From assembly GCA_031260355.1 (NCBI GenBank), contig JAIRJZ010000047.1:1-57371 (forward strand): a stretch of DNA of 57,371 nucleotides, written 5' to 3'. Position numbers and translations under genes: made by a program. This document shows positions 8,822 through 20,119 of the stretch, in pieces (position 1 is the stretch's first letter; every line of letters begins with the position of its first letter). A model generated the notes under the pieces. It had not been told where the DNA came from and ran no database searches. It saw only the letters and a program-made list of their open reading frames with translations. The DNA is from Burkholderiales bacterium. GTDB taxonomy: Bacteria; Pseudomonadota; Gammaproteobacteria; Burkholderiales; Casimicrobiaceae.

Positions 8822-10297
8822 TCAGAAAACGCCTAGCAATCCTGCCCAAGCCAGCGCCTGCGCGACAACATCCAGCAGTACGCTCGGAAACACCCCTAGC
8901 GCCAGCAACGCCGCTCCGTTCAGCGTCAACACGACGCAAGGAACAACGCCTATCGACGGTAGCGCAATTTCCCCTCCCTCGTTCGGGCCTGAGAAAAGCA
9001 TCAGCCGCACCAAGCGCAAATAGTAAAACGCCGCGATGACCGACGTGATGATAGCGACAATCGCCAGCCAGACGAAACCGCTGTAAAACGCCGCGCTGAT
9101 CACCGCAAATTTTCCGTAAAAGCCGAGCAACGGCGGCACCCCGGCCAGCGAAAGCATCGCGAGCGTCATCAGGATGGCGCGGATGGGAGAGCGACGGTAA
9201 AGCCCACGAAAATCTTCGAGATCGCTGCCACGGCTCAACATGTTTTCGTCGTCCAAAGTCTCGTTCATCGACAGCAATACACCGAACGCCACCAGGTTGG
9301 ACAGCACATACGTCAAAATATAAAACACCGCCGCCGAAAACCCGTAGGAGTCACCGGCCAGCGCCCCAAGCAGCAAGTACCCCATGTGCCCGATCGTCGA
9401 ATACGCCAGCATCCGTTTCAGATTGGATTGCGCGATGGCGACAACCGCGCCGACAGCCATCGACAACACGGCAAGCAGCGCCAGCACACCCTGCCAATAA
9501 GGCAGCAATGACACCAGCGGGTCGCTCATCAACCGCAGCAACAACACCGCCGCCGCCAGTTTCGGCACGGTGCTGACAAACAACGCCACCGTTGTCGGCG
9601 CGCCGCGATAAACATCCGGTGCCCACATATGAAACGGCACCGCGCTCAATTTGAACGCCACTCCGGCAACGATGAACACCAGCCCCAAAAGCAGCAAGGC
9701 CGAACCGGAACCGGATTCTGCGGCCAAGCCGACCGCGAACAGTTCCAGTGAGCCGGTTGCTCCGTAAACCAGCGATATTCCGTAAAGCATGAACCCCGAC
9801 GCCAGCGCACCGAGGAAAAAATATTTGAGACCGGCCTCGATCGACAGCGCGTCATCCTTTCGCAACGCCACCATCGCGTACAGCGGCAACGCCATCAATT
9901 CCAAACCAAGATACAGCGGCACAAAATGGTAAGCACCGATCACCGCCAGCACGCCCAGCGTCGAACACAGGAAAAGCAAAAAAGTTTCCGGCTGCCACAG
10001 TTGTTGCCGGATCAGCGCCGCGCGCCCATAGACAAGCGTCAGCGACACCCCCAACAGCGCCGCGCTCTGCAACAGAAGCGTCAACGCATTGCGCAACAGC
10101 ATGCCTCCGATAAGCTGGGGATTGGTGATGTCCTGCGTCCACCACAGCGACAGCAACGCTCCCCACAGCGCCAGTTGTGTTATCCCATATGCCGCCGTCC
10201 CGTCCTGAGAGGGACGCAGCACCGACATCAGCAGGATCAGCGCCAACGCCGCCAGCAGCGTCAATTCGGGAAGAAGGGGAATCAGGGAGAAAGTCAT
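8822..10297 (-). CDS. nuoN: NADH-quinone oxidoreductase subunit N
   Basis: 491 residues from the ATG at 10297 (MTFSLIPLLPELTLL). It is an antiporter-like, proton-pumping membrane subunit with about 14 predicted helices. Conserved segments include KYFFLGALASGFMLYGISLV and KRMLAYSTIGHMGYLLLG. It is the last gene of the nuo operon, starts 11 bases after nuoM, and converges on ruvC. I see no clear hairpin terminator in the 93 bases between them. Confidence 0.95.
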   Translation of the reverse strand: MTFSLIPLLPELTLLAALALILLMSVLRPSQDGTAAYGITQLALWGALLSLWWTQDITNPQLIGGMLLRNALTLLLQSAALLGVSLTLVYGRAALIRQQLWQPETFLLFLCSTLGVLAVIGAYHFVPLYLGLELMALPLYAMVALRKDDALSIEAGLKYFFLGALASGFMLYGISLVYGATGSLELFAVGLAAESGSGSALLLLGLVFIVAGVAFKLSAVPFHMWAPDVYRGAPTTVALFVSTVPKLAAAVLLLRLMSDPLVSLLPYWQGVLALLAVLSMAVGAVVAIAQSNLKRMLAYSTIGHMGYLLLGALAGDSYGFSAAVFYILTYVLSNLVAFGVLLSMNETLDDENMLSRGSDLEDFRGLYRRSPIRAILMTLAMLSLAGVPPLLGFYGKFAVISAAFYSGFVWLAIVAIITSVIAAFYYLRLVRLMLFSGPNEGGEIALPSIGVVPCVVLTLNGAALLALGVFPSVLLDVVAQALAWAGLLGVF

Positions 10298-10308
10298 GGC
10301 TTGGCCGT

Positions 10309-11781
10309 TCAAAGTTTGGACAGCGCCATATGCGCCAGCAGTTGGGTGACCGAAACGTCCGCCATCGCCAGAAGCGCCTGCGGCCAAAGGCCGAACCCCA
10401 GCATGACCGCTGCCAGTACGCTCAACAGCAGACGCTCTTGCATCCCCAGATCAGACAACGTAGCCACCGACGGGTGCGTTACCGGGCCAAAGACCACGCG
10501 CCGTACCATCCACAGCGTGTACGCCGCGCCGATCACCAGCACGGTCGCCGCCAGCACGCCGACGCCCAGTTGGTAACCGACTGCGCCCAGCAGCACCAAG
10601 AATTCGCCGACGAAGCCCGATGTGCCAGGCAGCGCGATATTTGCCATCGCAAAAAACACCAGCAACGTTGCCAGCCAAGGCATCGCCTTGACAATGCCGC
10701 CGCAATCGGTCAGCCGATGGTCGCCCAGTCTCGTTTTCAGCATGTCGGCACAGAAAAACAGTGCCGCCACCGCCAAGCCGTTCGACACCATCAACAGCAC
10801 CGCCCCCTTCAACGCTACCGCGTCGAACAGGAAGAAGCCGAGCGTCACCAGCCCCATGTGCGCCACCGAGGAATAGGCGATCAAGCGCTTGAGATCGGTT
10901 TGCGCCAGCGCCACGACGCCGAAATAAATCACCGCCAACACCGACAAGCCGACCATCCAAGGCGCCAGCACCTGCGCGGCATCGGGCACGATCGGCAACA
11001 ACAACCGCAAAAAACCGTAAGCGCCGATCTTGGTCGAAGCCAGCATGATGGCGGCACCGGTCGGCGCTTCGACGTAAGCGTCGGGCGCCCAGGCATGCAG
11101 CGGCCACATCGGCGTTTTGACTGCGAACGCCATGAAAAACGCGCCGAACAACACCAACTGCGTGTACAGACTGAGCGGCAAATGTTGCCAGGCAGTCAGC
11201 GAAAACGTTTGCGAAACGCCGTAAAGATAAAACAGCGCCAGCAGCATGAACAGCGAACCGAACAACGTGTAAAGGAAAAATTTGGTCGTGGCATAGCGCC
11301 GCTGCGGGCCGCCGAAAAAGCCGATTGCCAGATACATCGGCACCAGCATCGCCTCAAAGAAGATGTAGAACAGCACGGCGTCGCGCGCCGAAAAAGCGCC
11401 GTACGTCAGTCCCGAAGTCATCAGCAACGCCGCCAGATAGCCGCCGCTGCTCCCGGGTTTCTGCGAGATCACGACCAGCAGCGTGATCAGCGCGTTCATC
11501 CCGATGAACAATACCGACAAGCCATCGATTCCGAGCGCGTATTCGACGCCGAAGTACGGAATCCACATGACGCGTTCGGAAAACTGCATCATCGCCGAAT
11601 CGGTTTGAAAACGACAGATAACGAATGCCGCTACAAAAAAGGTCAGCCAAGCCGCAAGATTCGCCAGCCAGCGGGACGGCCGACCGCCATCAACATGGCG
11701 CAACGCCAGCACCGCGACACCGGCCACGATCGGCAACCAGATCAGTAATGAAAGCACCGGCACGTTCATTCCTCCGCTCAT
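10309..11781 (-). CDS. nuoM: NADH-quinone oxidoreductase subunit M
   Basis: 490 residues if the ATG at 11781 is used, which overlaps the stop of the preceding mini-ORF as TGATG; an ATG at 11769 (MNVPVLSLL) is the other candidate. It is an antiporter-like proton-pumping subunit. Family segments include YALGIDGLSVLFIGMNALIT, the lysine-bearing FAVKTPMWPLHAWAPDAYVE, and KRLIAYSSVAHMGLVTLGFF. The N-terminal 55 residues are echoed by the small ORF just upstream (11781-11951). Confidence 0.95.
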   Translation of the reverse strand: MSGGMNVPVLSLLIWLPIVAGVAVLALRHVDGGRPSRWLANLAAWLTFFVAAFVICRFQTDSAMMQFSERVMWIPYFGVEYALGIDGLSVLFIGMNALITLLVVISQKPGSSGGYLAALLMTSGLTYGAFSARDAVLFYIFFEAMLVPMYLAIGFFGGPQRRYATTKFFLYTLFGSLFMLLALFYLYGVSQTFSLTAWQHLPLSLYTQLVLFGAFFMAFAVKTPMWPLHAWAPDAYVEAPTGAAIMLASTKIGAYGFLRLLLPIVPDAAQVLAPWMVGLSVLAVIYFGVVALAQTDLKRLIAYSSVAHMGLVTLGFFLFDAVALKGAVLLMVSNGLAVAALFFCADMLKTRLGDHRLTDCGGIVKAMPWLATLLVFFAMANIALPGTSGFVGEFLVLLGAVGYQLGVGVLAATVLVIGAAYTLWMVRRVVFGPVTHPSVATLSDLGMQERLLLSVLAAVMLGFGLWPQALLAMADVSVTQLLAHMALSKL

Positions 11782-11951
11782 CAGCGCGTTCCTAGTATCA
11801 CAAACAATAGCACCGCCGCTAAACCTCCCCATACTATAAAGCGCCCCATCCAGTGAGGTATTGGATCTTCTGGACGGCGCGATATAAACACAATGATGCC
11901 TACCAAAATCGGTAAAAAAATCAGCAATGGGAGCACTGGCATATATTTCAT
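11781..11951 (-). CDS. 56-residue NuoM-N-terminus-like membrane protein between nuoL and nuoM
   Basis: The ATG at 11951 overlaps the nuoL stop as ATGA and its TGA overlaps the nuoM start as TGATG, so it sits in the operon as a coupled gene. Two hydrophobic helices (residues 5-21 and 36-53) flank a polar loop with RRPEDPIPHW. Its start, MPVLPLLIFLPILVG, lines up with NuoM VPVLSLLIWLPIVAG, and the second helix also aligns (W.........VI). The coding sequence is visibly more A+T-rich than nuoL and nuoM. It may be a duplicated first hairpin of NuoM kept as a small accessory subunit or assembly factor. I know of no named family, and the function is not shown. Confidence 0.7.
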   Translation of the reverse strand: MKYMPVLPLLIFLPILVGIIVFISRRPEDPIPHWMGRFIVWGGLAAVLLFVILGTR

Positions 11952-13933
11952 CGGCCCATTCCCCACCAGGTCATCAGCACCAGCAAACCCAATACCATTG
12001 CGAACGCGTAGTGGTAAAGGTAGCCGGTTTGCAAATAGCGCAGACATTGCGCGCCCCACTGCACCAGCCGCGCCGTGCCTTGTACCAGCACCCCTTCGCT
12101 CCAGAACTGCTCACCGCCGCGCACGAACCATGACGCCACGGAATGCGTACCGCGCACGATCACGCGCTCATAGAACGCATCGACGTAGAAATGGTTTTTG
12201 AGGACACCATAAACGGCTCCCAACTGGCGTGCCAGCCGTTCCGCTGCCGTCGGCGCCGACAAGGTGAAATACCAGGCAGCCGCAATACCCGCCAGCGCCA
12301 GCCACAGCGGCGGCGTCAGGAAAGCGTGCAAGAAATAATGAAGAATCCCGCGCCACTCGGCATGGAAAACCGCCACCGCCGGATGAGCGACGTAGTCGCC
12401 GCGAATCGCCGTGCCGAAATAATCTCCGATCAGCATCGGCTTGATAAACAGGATTCCGGCCAAAACCGAGCAGACCGCCAGCACGACCAGCGGCACCGTG
12501 ACCACTCTGGGCGATTCCTTTGGCGTTTCATGCGATGCTCCATGCGCATGCGACGAACCGCCGTAGCGCGGCGCGCCGTGGAACACCATGAAGATCATCC
12601 GGAACGTGTAGCAAGCCGTCAAAAATACGCCGAGCGTCAACGCCCAGTACGCATAATGGTGTCCCGTCACCGTGGCGAACCGCGCCGCTTCGATGATCGG
12701 TTCCTTCGAGAAGAACCCGGCAAACGGCGGCAACCCGACCAGCGCCCAAGCGCCGATCAACGCCGTCCCGTAGGTAACCGGCATCAACCGGCGCAGACCA
12801 CCCATCTTGCGCATATCCTGTTCGTGGTGCAACGCGATGATGACCGATCCCGCCGCCAAAAACAGCAACGCCTTGAAGAACGCGTGGGTCATCAGATGGA
12901 AGATGGCCATCGAGTACGCCGACGCGCCAAGCGCCACCGTCATGTAACCCAGTTGCGACAGCGTCGAATAGGCGACCACCCGCTTGATGTCGTTTTGCAC
13001 CAGTCCCAGCAGCGCCATCGAGATTGCCGTCGTTGCGCCGATGATGATGATGAACGACAGCGCCGTATCCGAACCTTCAAAGACCGGGCTCATCCGCGCC
13101 ACCATGAAAATGCCGGCGGTCACCATCGTTGCCGCGTGAATCAACGCCGAAATCGGCGTCGGACCTTCCATCGAATCGGGCAACCAGGTATGCAACGGCA
13201 CTTGCGCGCTCTTGCCCATCGCGCCGACGAAAAGGCCGATGCAGGCAACAGTCAGCAGCGACCATTCAAGCCCCCCCGGCCACAACGAAACGCTCAATCC
13301 CTGGAGTTCATCGGCCCGGGCAAAAATTTCTTCGAAGTTGAGCGTCCCCAATGTAGCAAACAGCAAGCCGATACCGATGATGAAACCGAAATCGCCGACA
13401 CGGTTCATCAGAAACGCCTTCATCCCCGCTTTGGTCGCCGACGGGCGCGTGTACCAGAAACCGATCAACAGATACGACGCCAGCCCGACCCCTTCCCAAC
13501 CGAAAAACATTTGCAGGAAGTTGTTCGACATCACCAACATCAACATCGAAAACGTGAAAAACGCGATGTACGCGAAGAACCGCGCGTAACCGGGGTCGTC
13601 CTTCATGTAGCCGATGGTATAGACGTGCACCAGAAACGATACCAGCGTAACGACTGTCATCATCAGCGCCGACAGTGGATCGATCAGAAAGCCGACCGTC
13701 AGTTGTGTGCTGCCGAGGTCGAGCCAGGTGTACAGCGTAACGCTTTCGGCCTGAGTGCCGATCTCCGGCCAAACAAAAACAACCTCGCACAACACGATGG
13801 CTGAAAGCACGAAAGAGAGCCCCACTGCCGTGCAGCACACCCAATGCGACAAGTCGCGCGGCGCGCGACGGCCGAAAAAGCCGACGAACAATGCGGCGAA
13901 CAGCGGCAGCAACGGAATAAGCGCCAGCATCAT
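11948..13933 (-). CDS. nuoL: NADH-quinone oxidoreductase subunit L
   Basis: 661 residues, the largest membrane subunit, with the long lateral helix at the C-terminus that clamps the antiporter-like subunits together. Family segments include FFGWEGVGLASYLLIGFWY, KSAQVPLHTWLPDSMEGPTP and DIKRVVAYSTLSQLGYM. The C-terminal helix region ends with TGYLYHYAFAMVLGLLVLMT. It starts 3 bases after nuoK stops. Confidence 0.97.
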   Translation of the reverse strand: MMLALIPLLPLFAALFVGFFGRRAPRDLSHWVCCTAVGLSFVLSAIVLCEVVFVWPEIGTQAESVTLYTWLDLGSTQLTVGFLIDPLSALMMTVVTLVSFLVHVYTIGYMKDDPGYARFFAYIAFFTFSMLMLVMSNNFLQMFFGWEGVGLASYLLIGFWYTRPSATKAGMKAFLMNRVGDFGFIIGIGLLFATLGTLNFEEIFARADELQGLSVSLWPGGLEWSLLTVACIGLFVGAMGKSAQVPLHTWLPDSMEGPTPISALIHAATMVTAGIFMVARMSPVFEGSDTALSFIIIIGATTAISMALLGLVQNDIKRVVAYSTLSQLGYMTVALGASAYSMAIFHLMTHAFFKALLFLAAGSVIIALHHEQDMRKMGGLRRLMPVTYGTALIGAWALVGLPPFAGFFSKEPIIEAARFATVTGHHYAYWALTLGVFLTACYTFRMIFMVFHGAPRYGGSSHAHGASHETPKESPRVVTVPLVVLAVCSVLAGILFIKPMLIGDYFGTAIRGDYVAHPAVAVFHAEWRGILHYFLHAFLTPPLWLALAGIAAAWYFTLSAPTAAERLARQLGAVYGVLKNHFYVDAFYERVIVRGTHSVASWFVRGGEQFWSEGVLVQGTARLVQWGAQCLRYLQTGYLYHYAFAMVLGLLVLMTWWGMGR

Positions 13934-13936
13934 CGA

Positions 13937-14254
13937 CTATCCTTTCAACACGCTGAGCGTTTGCACGGCAATGGTGCCGCGACGGCGGAACAGCAGGATC
14001 AACAATGCCAATCCGATCGCCGATTCGACCGCCACCGTCGCCAGTACGAACATGGTCATCACTTGACCGGACAAATCGCCGTAATGCGCCGAGAAAGCGA
14101 CGAAGTTGAGATTCGCCGCCAGCAGCACCAGTTCCACCGCCATCAGTAGCACCAGCACGTTGCGACGGTTGGCAATGATGCCGACCACGCTGATCACCAG
14201 CAACGCCGCCGCCAGCAGCAGATAATGCGTCAGGGTCGGTTCCAGTCCCGGCAT
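13937..14254 (-). CDS. nuoK: NADH-quinone oxidoreductase subunit K
   Basis: 105 residues from the ATG at 14254 ([20 protein letters not shown]), the usual size. Three transmembrane helices carry the conserved buried glutamates in [17 protein letters not shown] and in [16 protein letters not shown]-type context, both needed for proton movement in the family. It sits one base after the nuoJ stop. Confidence 0.97.
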   Translation of the reverse strand: MPGLEPTLTHYLLLAAALLVISVVGIIANRRNVLVLLMAVELVLLAANLNFVAFSAHYGDLSGQVMTMFVLATVAVESAIGLALLILLFRRRGTIAVQTLSVLKG

Positions 14255-14255
14255 C

Positions 14256-14888
14256 TCAGCGCTCTCTTTCTTTTCTCGGCGGCTGGGCGGTTTCCGCCTC
14301 AGTCGCCGCCGGCATCGACACCACCCGCAAGCGGTCGTCGCGACGCACGGCGATTTGTTCGGCCGGGTCTTGCCGCTTGGCAAAACGGCTCTGCCGGTGC
14401 GTCAACACAATCGCCGCCACCATTCCGACCAGCAGAAGCACCGCCACCAGTTCCAGCGAATACCAATAATGGTTGAACACCAGCTTGCCCAGTTCGCGCG
14501 TGTTTTCAGTCGTCGCTGCGTTTTCCACCAACGCATTTTTTCCCTTGACGCCGTTGACGATCAGCAACGCCAGCTCCGCCAGCATCACCGCACCGACCAA
14601 CAGCGCCGGGATCAAATGGCGCCGCCAGCGCGGCGAGCAGTCATTCTGCCGGGAATCGAGCATCATCAAGACGAACAAGAACAGCACCATCACCGCGCCG
14701 ACGTAAATCACCACCAGCGCCAGTCCCAGAAATTCAGCGCCCAGCATGATCCACAGCGCCGCCATCGTGAAGAAGGCCAGCGCCAGCGACAACGCCGCAT
14801 GAACCGGCTGGCGCGCGCTCACGACGCGCACGGCGGAGACCAGCAGAATCGCCGCCAACACATAGAAAACAAACGCTGAAAAGCTCAT
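14256..14888 (-). CDS. nuoJ: NADH-quinone oxidoreductase subunit J
   Basis: 210 residues, five helices. The family segment [20 protein letters not shown] includes the pi-bulge helix implicated in coupling quinone reduction to pumping. The C-terminus is extended and charged (ending PPRKERER). It follows nuoI after 21 bases. Confidence 0.96.
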   Translation of the reverse strand: MSFSAFVFYVLAAILLVSAVRVVSARQPVHAALSLALAFFTMAALWIMLGAEFLGLALVVIYVGAVMVLFLFVLMMLDSRQNDCSPRWRRHLIPALLVGAVMLAELALLIVNGVKGKNALVENAATTENTRELGKLVFNHYWYSLELVAVLLLVGMVAAIVLTHRQSRFAKRQDPAEQIAVRRDDRLRVVSMPAATEAETAQPPRKERER

Positions 14889-14909
14889 AGGGTGACCGGC
14901 CTCATGGTG

Positions 14910-15398
14910 TCATCGATAAGGAGCGTCTTCCGCCAAATCTTCGGCGATCTGCGCTTCGTAACGGTCGCCGATCGCCAGCAGCATGTCCTTGGTAAAATAC
15001 AGATCGCTGTGCTGCTCACCGTGGTATTCGTAAATGCGCGTCAGCACGATCGAATCGACCGGACAGCTTTCCATGCACAGCCCGCAATAAATGCACTTGC
15101 TGAGATCGACATCGTAGCGTGTCGTTCGCCGTGAACCGTCTTCGCGCTCGGCGAGATCGATCGTGATCGCCAGCGCCGGACACACCGCCTCGCACAGTTT
15201 GCAAGCGATGCAGCGTTCCTCGCCGTCCGGATAACGGCGCAGCGCGTGCAAACCGCGAAAACGCGGGCTTTGCGGCGTTTTCTCTTCCGGGACGTGCAGC
15301 GTGAATTTGGGTTGAAACATCCGGCCAAAGGTCAGCCGCAACCCCGCGAGCAATTCCCACAGCAGCCAGGTCTTGAAGAAACGCTGTAGCCGGTTCAT
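14910..15398 (-). CDS. nuoI: NADH-quinone oxidoreductase subunit I
   Basis: 162 residues from the ATG at 15398, which overlaps the nuoH stop (ATGA). Two ferredoxin motifs, [12 protein letters not shown] and [12 protein letters not shown], bind the tetranuclear clusters N6a and N6b that carry electrons toward N2. The motif [12 protein letters not shown] and the ending [14 protein letters not shown] are typical of the subunit. Confidence 0.98.
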   Translation of the reverse strand: MNRLQRFFKTWLLWELLAGLRLTFGRMFQPKFTLHVPEEKTPQSPRFRGLHALRRYPDGEERCIACKLCEAVCPALAITIDLAEREDGSRRTTRYDVDLSKCIYCGLCMESCPVDSIVLTRIYEYHGEQHSDLYFTKDMLLAIGDRYEAQIAEDLAEDAPYR

Positions 15399-16459
15399 GC
15401 CGATCCCCCGAACAGCATCGGCCACCGGACTGCCAGCGCAACGACGACGATCCACGCCAGCGTCAACGGAATGAACACTTTCCAGCCGAGCCGCATCACC
15501 TGGTCGTAACGGTAGCGCGGGAAGCTCGCCCGCACCCACAGGAAGATGAACAAGAACCCTGCCATCTTGAGCGCCAGCCACAAAAACCCATCCCCCAGCG
15601 GCGCCATGCCGAAGATCGTCAACTCGTTCAGGAACGGCAGCGGCGCCAGCCAGCCGCCGAGGAACAGCGTCGCCGCCAGCGCCGAGATCAGAATCATGTT
15701 GATGTATTCGGCGAGGAAGAAGAGCGCAAAGGCGATTCCCGAATACTCGACGTGAAAACCGGCTACCAATTCAGATTCGCCTTCCGCCATATCAAACGGG
15801 TGACGGTTGGTTTCGGCAATTCCTGAAATGAAGTAAACAACGAACAACGGGAAGAGCGGCAAAAAATGCCATTGCCAAAAGCCTCCCGTCTGGTGGCGAA
15901 CGATGTCACCGAGGTTCAGCGTGTTCGCCAGCAAAACCACCCCGACCAGCGCAAACCCCATCGCCAGTTCGTAGGAAATCAGTTGCGCGGCCGAACGCAT
16001 CGCGCCGAGAAACGCAAAACGCGAATTGGACGCCCATCCCGCCAGAACGACGCCGTAAACGCCGATCGAGCTCATCATCATGATGTAGAGCAGCCCGGCA
16101 TTGAGGTCGGCCAGCCACAGGTTTTCCGAAAACGGCACCGTCCCCCATGCCGCTATCGCCGGCACCAGCATCAGGAGCGGCGCAAAACGAAACAACAGCC
16201 GGTTGGCGCGCGCCGGCACCACCACTTCCTTGAACAGCATCTTCAGCACGTCGGCGAACGGTTGCAGGAGGCCGTTGGGACCGACCCGGATCGGCCCATA
16301 GCGCGACTGCATCGCGCCGATCACGCGCCGTTCGGCCAGCGTCATGAATGCCACGCACAAAGGCAGCGGCAACGTGATCGCGACGATTTTGATCATCGTC
16401 CAGATCACCAGCCCAGGCGCGCCCAAGCCTCCAAAGAAATCCGCCAGCCACTGGATCAT
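15395..16459 (-). CDS. nuoH: NADH-quinone oxidoreductase subunit H
   Basis: 354 residues from the ATG at 16459 (MIQWLADFF), overlapping the nuoG stop. It is the membrane subunit that forms the quinone entry site with NuoB and NuoD. Conserved pieces include [53 protein letters not shown] and [18 protein letters not shown]. Confidence 0.98.
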   Translation of the reverse strand: MIQWLADFFGGLGAPGLVIWTMIKIVAITLPLPLCVAFMTLAERRVIGAMQSRYGPIRVGPNGLLQPFADVLKMLFKEVVVPARANRLLFRFAPLLMLVPAIAAWGTVPFSENLWLADLNAGLLYIMMMSSIGVYGVVLAGWASNSRFAFLGAMRSAAQLISYELAMGFALVGVVLLANTLNLGDIVRHQTGGFWQWHFLPLFPLFVVYFISGIAETNRHPFDMAEGESELVAGFHVEYSGIAFALFFLAEYINMILISALAATLFLGGWLAPLPFLNELTIFGMAPLGDGFLWLALKMAGFLFIFLWVRASFPRYRYDQVMRLGWKVFIPLTLAWIVVVALAVRWPMLFGGSA

Positions 16460-18834
16460 GGCGCCGCCTCCAGATGGAATTCCCCGCACACATCAAAACC
16501 GGCAGTCAGCGGGTGCGCCATGTCGAAACGCACCGTATTCGCCGGCAACGTTGCGTCGCACCGCCAGGACAGCACCGCCGTGACCGCCTCTTCGCCGTCA
16601 CCCTGACGTATGCGCACCCTCCCGCCTGTTGTCAGGCTCAATTGCGCCGCCAGCGCCGCGTTCATCGTCGCCTGCGGTGCTGCCGCCAGCGCCGTGCGTT
16701 GCAACGAAGGCGCCCGCCGCACCAAAGGATCGGCATGGTAAATCGGCACGCCCGCCACCCGCTCCAGCTTCGCTGCCGCTTTCGGCAGTGTTTGCAGCGC
16801 AAGCTCGATGCGGTTCGACAACCGCGCTTTGATGCTTTCCGCCGACGGCACACACGCCGCGCGCACCGCTTCCGGCGTCCTCTCGGCAAACGGCCGATCG
16901 AGCAGCCCGGCCAGCGCGGCAATCGCCTGCCAGCCCGGCCGCGTCTCGCCGAGCGGCGGCGCGACGCCGTGAAACGACTGCGCCCGTCCTTCCATGTTGA
17001 TGAACGTCCCCGAAGTTTCGGTGAACGGCGCGATCGGCAAAACGATGTCGGGCAACACGCCGTGTTCCGACGGCCGGAAAGGCGACAGCGATAGCACAAA
17101 ATCGGCCTGTCGCAACGCCTCCAGCGCCGTACCGCCCTGCGCCACATCGAACGGCGCTTCCGTGTGTAGCAACATATACGCCCGGCGCGGCTTTTCCAGC
17201 ATCGCCCGCGCGTTCAATCCGTTGGCTTGCGGCTGCGCGCCAACCAGCGCCAAACCGACGCTGTTGGCCGCTTCCGGCAGCACCCCAAGCGTCGCCCGCG
17301 TGTAGTCGGCCAGTCGCTGCGCCAGCGCCTGCAAGAGCAATGCGTGTTCATGCTGTTGCGCGAAACTGCCGAGGAAAATCGCCGCCTTCTCCGGCGCTGC
17401 CAACAACGAGCGAACGATCGCGACGTCTTTTTCCGACGGCGTCACTTGATCAAACGCCGCCGGCAACGCTTCCGTCACTTTCGCTTCGCGGTGCGCCGCT
17501 ACCACCAACGCCGCCAGCGCCGCGACCAGTTGCGACGGCGGAACGATACTTTCGTGCACCAGCGGCAAGTGCCAATCGGCACGAACCGAGTGAAGGCTGG
17601 AAATCGCCGCGCCACGCCGCGCCGCCAGCCGTACCCGCGCCGCCAGCAACGGCTGATCGTGACGCAGGAAACTGCCGACGAACAGCGCCGCTTTCAGTTG
17701 CGACACGGCGGCAATCGGCATGCCGAGCCAAGGCACTGGCGCGAGGTTCTGCGAAAAATCCTGTTGCCGCAAGCGGCTGTCGATGTTGTCGCAACCGAGC
17801 GCCCGTGCCAGCCGCGTCAACAGCGCCGCTTCTTCGAGCGTCGCGTGCGGAGAAATCAATACGCCCAGCGCCTCGCTGCCGCCACTTTCGATAATATGCA
17901 AGAGGCGGGCGGCGGCCAGCGGCAATGCCTCCCGCCAATCGGTTTCGATCAGCACACCGTTTTTTTTGACCAGCGGCCGCGTCAAGCGCGCTTCACTGCT
18001 CAGCGCCTCATAAGAGAAACGGTCCCGATCCGGCAGCCAGCACTCGTTGATCGCTTCGTTTTCAAGCGGCAGTACCCGAACGACCTGATGGCGCCTGAGC
18101 TGAACGATCAGGTTGGCGCCCAGCGCATCGTGCGGCGACACCGCCTTGCGCCGCGACAGTTCCCAGTTCCGCGCCCGATAGCGGAACGGCTTCGAGGTCA
18201 GCGCGCCGACCGGACACAAGTCGATCATGTTGCCGGACAACTCCGACTCCACCGTCTCGCCGATGAAAGGCACGATCTCCACGCGGTCGCCGCGCTGCAC
18301 CATCCCCAATTCCGTATTGCCGGCGATTTCGTCGCTGAAACGCACACAGCGCGCACATTGAATGCAGCGGCTCATCTCGGCGGCGGACATCAACGGCCCC
18401 AAATCTTTCCCGTGCACGACCCGCTTGGTTTCGTGGAATTGCGAGCGCCCCTTGCCGTAGCCGACCGCCACGTCCTGCAACCGGCATTCGCCGCCCTGAT
18501 CGCAGATCGGGCAATCGAGCGGATGGTTGATCAGCAGAAACTCCATCACACTTTGTTGTGCTGCCAGCGCAACCTCGCTGCGCGTCCACACCTTCATCCC
18601 TTCGGACACCGGCGTCGCGCAAGCAGGCACCGGCTTGGGAATTTTTTCGACCTGAACGAGACACATCCGGCAGTTGGCGGCAATCGACAGTTTTTTGTGG
18701 TAGCAGAAATGCGGGACGAACACTTTTAACGTTTGCGCAGCGTCCATCACCGTGCTACCCGGCGGCATCTGCACCGGCTTGCCGTTGATTTCCAGATTGA
18801 GCCAGCCGCTCTTGTCGATGACGGTTTCAGACAT
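16456..18834 (-). CDS. nuoG: NADH-quinone oxidoreductase subunit G
   Basis: 792 residues from the ATG at 18834 ([20 protein letters not shown]). The N-terminal ferredoxin domain has [10 protein letters not shown]. It is followed by the His-Cys cluster segment [18 protein letters not shown] and the tetranuclear motif [10 protein letters not shown]. The rest is a molybdopterin-oxidoreductase-like fold ([19 protein letters not shown]) that holds no cofactor in most complex I. The start overlaps the nuoF stop by 8 bases. Confidence 0.97.
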   Translation of the reverse strand: MSETVIDKSGWLNLEINGKPVQMPPGSTVMDAAQTLKVFVPHFCYHKKLSIAANCRMCLVQVEKIPKPVPACATPVSEGMKVWTRSEVALAAQQSVMEFLLINHPLDCPICDQGGECRLQDVAVGYGKGRSQFHETKRVVHGKDLGPLMSAAEMSRCIQCARCVRFSDEIAGNTELGMVQRGDRVEIVPFIGETVESELSGNMIDLCPVGALTSKPFRYRARNWELSRRKAVSPHDALGANLIVQLRRHQVVRVLPLENEAINECWLPDRDRFSYEALSSEARLTRPLVKKNGVLIETDWREALPLAAARLLHIIESGGSEALGVLISPHATLEEAALLTRLARALGCDNIDSRLRQQDFSQNLAPVPWLGMPIAAVSQLKAALFVGSFLRHDQPLLAARVRLAARRGAAISSLHSVRADWHLPLVHESIVPPSQLVAALAALVVAAHREAKVTEALPAAFDQVTPSEKDVAIVRSLLAAPEKAAIFLGSFAQQHEHALLLQALAQRLADYTRATLGVLPEAANSVGLALVGAQPQANGLNARAMLEKPRRAYMLLHTEAPFDVAQGGTALEALRQADFVLSLSPFRPSEHGVLPDIVLPIAPFTETSGTFINMEGRAQSFHGVAPPLGETRPGWQAIAALAGLLDRPFAERTPEAVRAACVPSAESIKARLSNRIELALQTLPKAAAKLERVAGVPIYHADPLVRRAPSLQRTALAAAPQATMNAALAAQLSLTTGGRVRIRQGDGEEAVTAVLSWRCDATLPANTVRFDMAHPLTAGFDVCGEFHLEAAP

Positions 18835-20119
18835 GATCGGCCACCTGGCAGCGGCGATGTTCGACGTGGTACACGAATTCATCGCGGAAATGTTTGACAA
18901 AACTGCGCACTGGCAACGCCGCCGCATCACCGAGCGCGCACACCGTGCGTCCCATGATGTTATGCGCTACCCGGTCGAGCGTTTCGATATCGCCAGGGCG
19001 TCCTTCGCCGTGTTCGATCCGGTGCATGATGTGCGCCAGCCAGCCGGTGCCTTCACGACACGGCGCGCACTGCCCGCACGATTCCTCGTGATAAAACTCG
19101 GAGAGACGCTGCAAGCAGCGCACCATGCAACGCGTTTCGTCCATCACGATCACCGCGCCCGACCCCATCATCGAACCGGCCTTGGCGATCGAATCATAAT
19201 CAAGGCAGGTTTCCATCATGACCGCCCCCGGCAACACCGGCGACGACGAGCCGCCGGGGATCACCGCTTTCAGCCGCCGCCCGCCGCGCACACCGCCGGC
19301 CATCTCCAGCAATTTCGCAAATGGTGCGCCCAGTCGCAATTCGTAATTGCCGGGGCGCTCGACATCGCCCGACACTGAAAAAATCTTGGTGCCGCCGGCG
19401 TTGGGACGGCCTAGATCCAGGAACCATTGGCCGCCGTTTTTAACAATGAGCGGCACGCAGGCGAGCGTCTCGACGTTGTTGACCGTCGTCGGCTTGCCGT
19501 ACAGCCCGACATTGGCCGGGAACGGCGGTTTGTAGCGCGACTGTCCCTTTTTGCCCTCGATCGATTCGAGCAGTGCCGTTTCTTCGCCGCAGATATAGGC
19601 GCCGAAGCCGTGATGGTTGAACAGTTCAAATGAAAAAGGGCTGCCCAAAATACGCGACCCGATGAAACCCGACGCCCGCGCTTCGGCGAGCGCTTCCTCG
19701 CAGCGTTCGTACACTTCCCAGATTTCGCCGTGGATGTAGTTGTAGCCGCGCCCGCAACCCATCACATAGGCAGCGATGGCCATTCCCTCGATCACCGCAT
19801 GCGGGTTGAAGCGCAGGATATCGCGGTCTTTGAACGTTCCCGGCTCGCCCTCGTCCGCATTGCAGATGACGTACTTCTCGGGCGCGTTGTGCGGCATGAA
19901 GCCCCACTTCATTCCGGTCGGAAAACCGGCGCCGCCCCGCCCGCGTAACGCCGACAGTTTGATTTCGGCAAGCACTTGTTCGGGCGCGGTGCGTTCGCTC
20001 AGAATTTTTTTGAGCGCTTCGTAGCCGCCGCGCGCAACGTAATCCTTGAGCCGCCAGTTGTCGCCGGTCAATCCTGCCAGCAACACCGCATCCGGGCCGA
20101 AATCGAGGAAGGCACTCAT
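18827..20119 (-). CDS. nuoF: NADH-quinone oxidoreductase subunit F
   Basis: 430 residues from the ATG at 20119 ([17 protein letters not shown]), overlapping the nuoE stop as ATGA. It oxidises NADH with FMN and passes electrons to cluster N3. [19 protein letters not shown] binds [23 protein letters not shown] is the flavin loop, and [12 protein letters not shown] binds the 4Fe-4S cluster. Confidence 0.98.
   Translation of the reverse strand: MSAFLDFGPDAVLLAGLTGDNWRLKDYVARGGYEALKKILSERTAPEQVLAEIKLSALRGRGGAGFPTGMKWGFMPHNAPEKYVICNADEGEPGTFKDRDILRFNPHAVIEGMAIAAYVMGCGRGYNYIHGEIWEVYERCEEALAEARASGFIGSRILGSPFSFELFNHHGFGAYICGEETALLESIEGKKGQSRYKPPFPANVGLYGKPTTVNNVETLACVPLIVKNGGQWFLDLGRPNAGGTKIFSVSGDVERPGNYELRLGAPFAKLLEMAGGVRGGRRLKAVIPGGSSSPVLPGAVMMETCLDYDSIAKAGSMMGSGAVIVMDETRCMVRCLQRLSEFYHEESCGQCAPCREGTGWLAHIMHRIEHGEGRPGDIETLDRVAHNIMGRTVCALGDAAALPVRSFVKHFRDEFVYHVEHRRCQVADHV

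Noticed and set aside
12143-13804. A long plus-strand frame inside nuoL, rich in Arg, Gln and His
   Set aside because: An antisense shadow of nuoL. The true gene on the minus strand has all family motifs.
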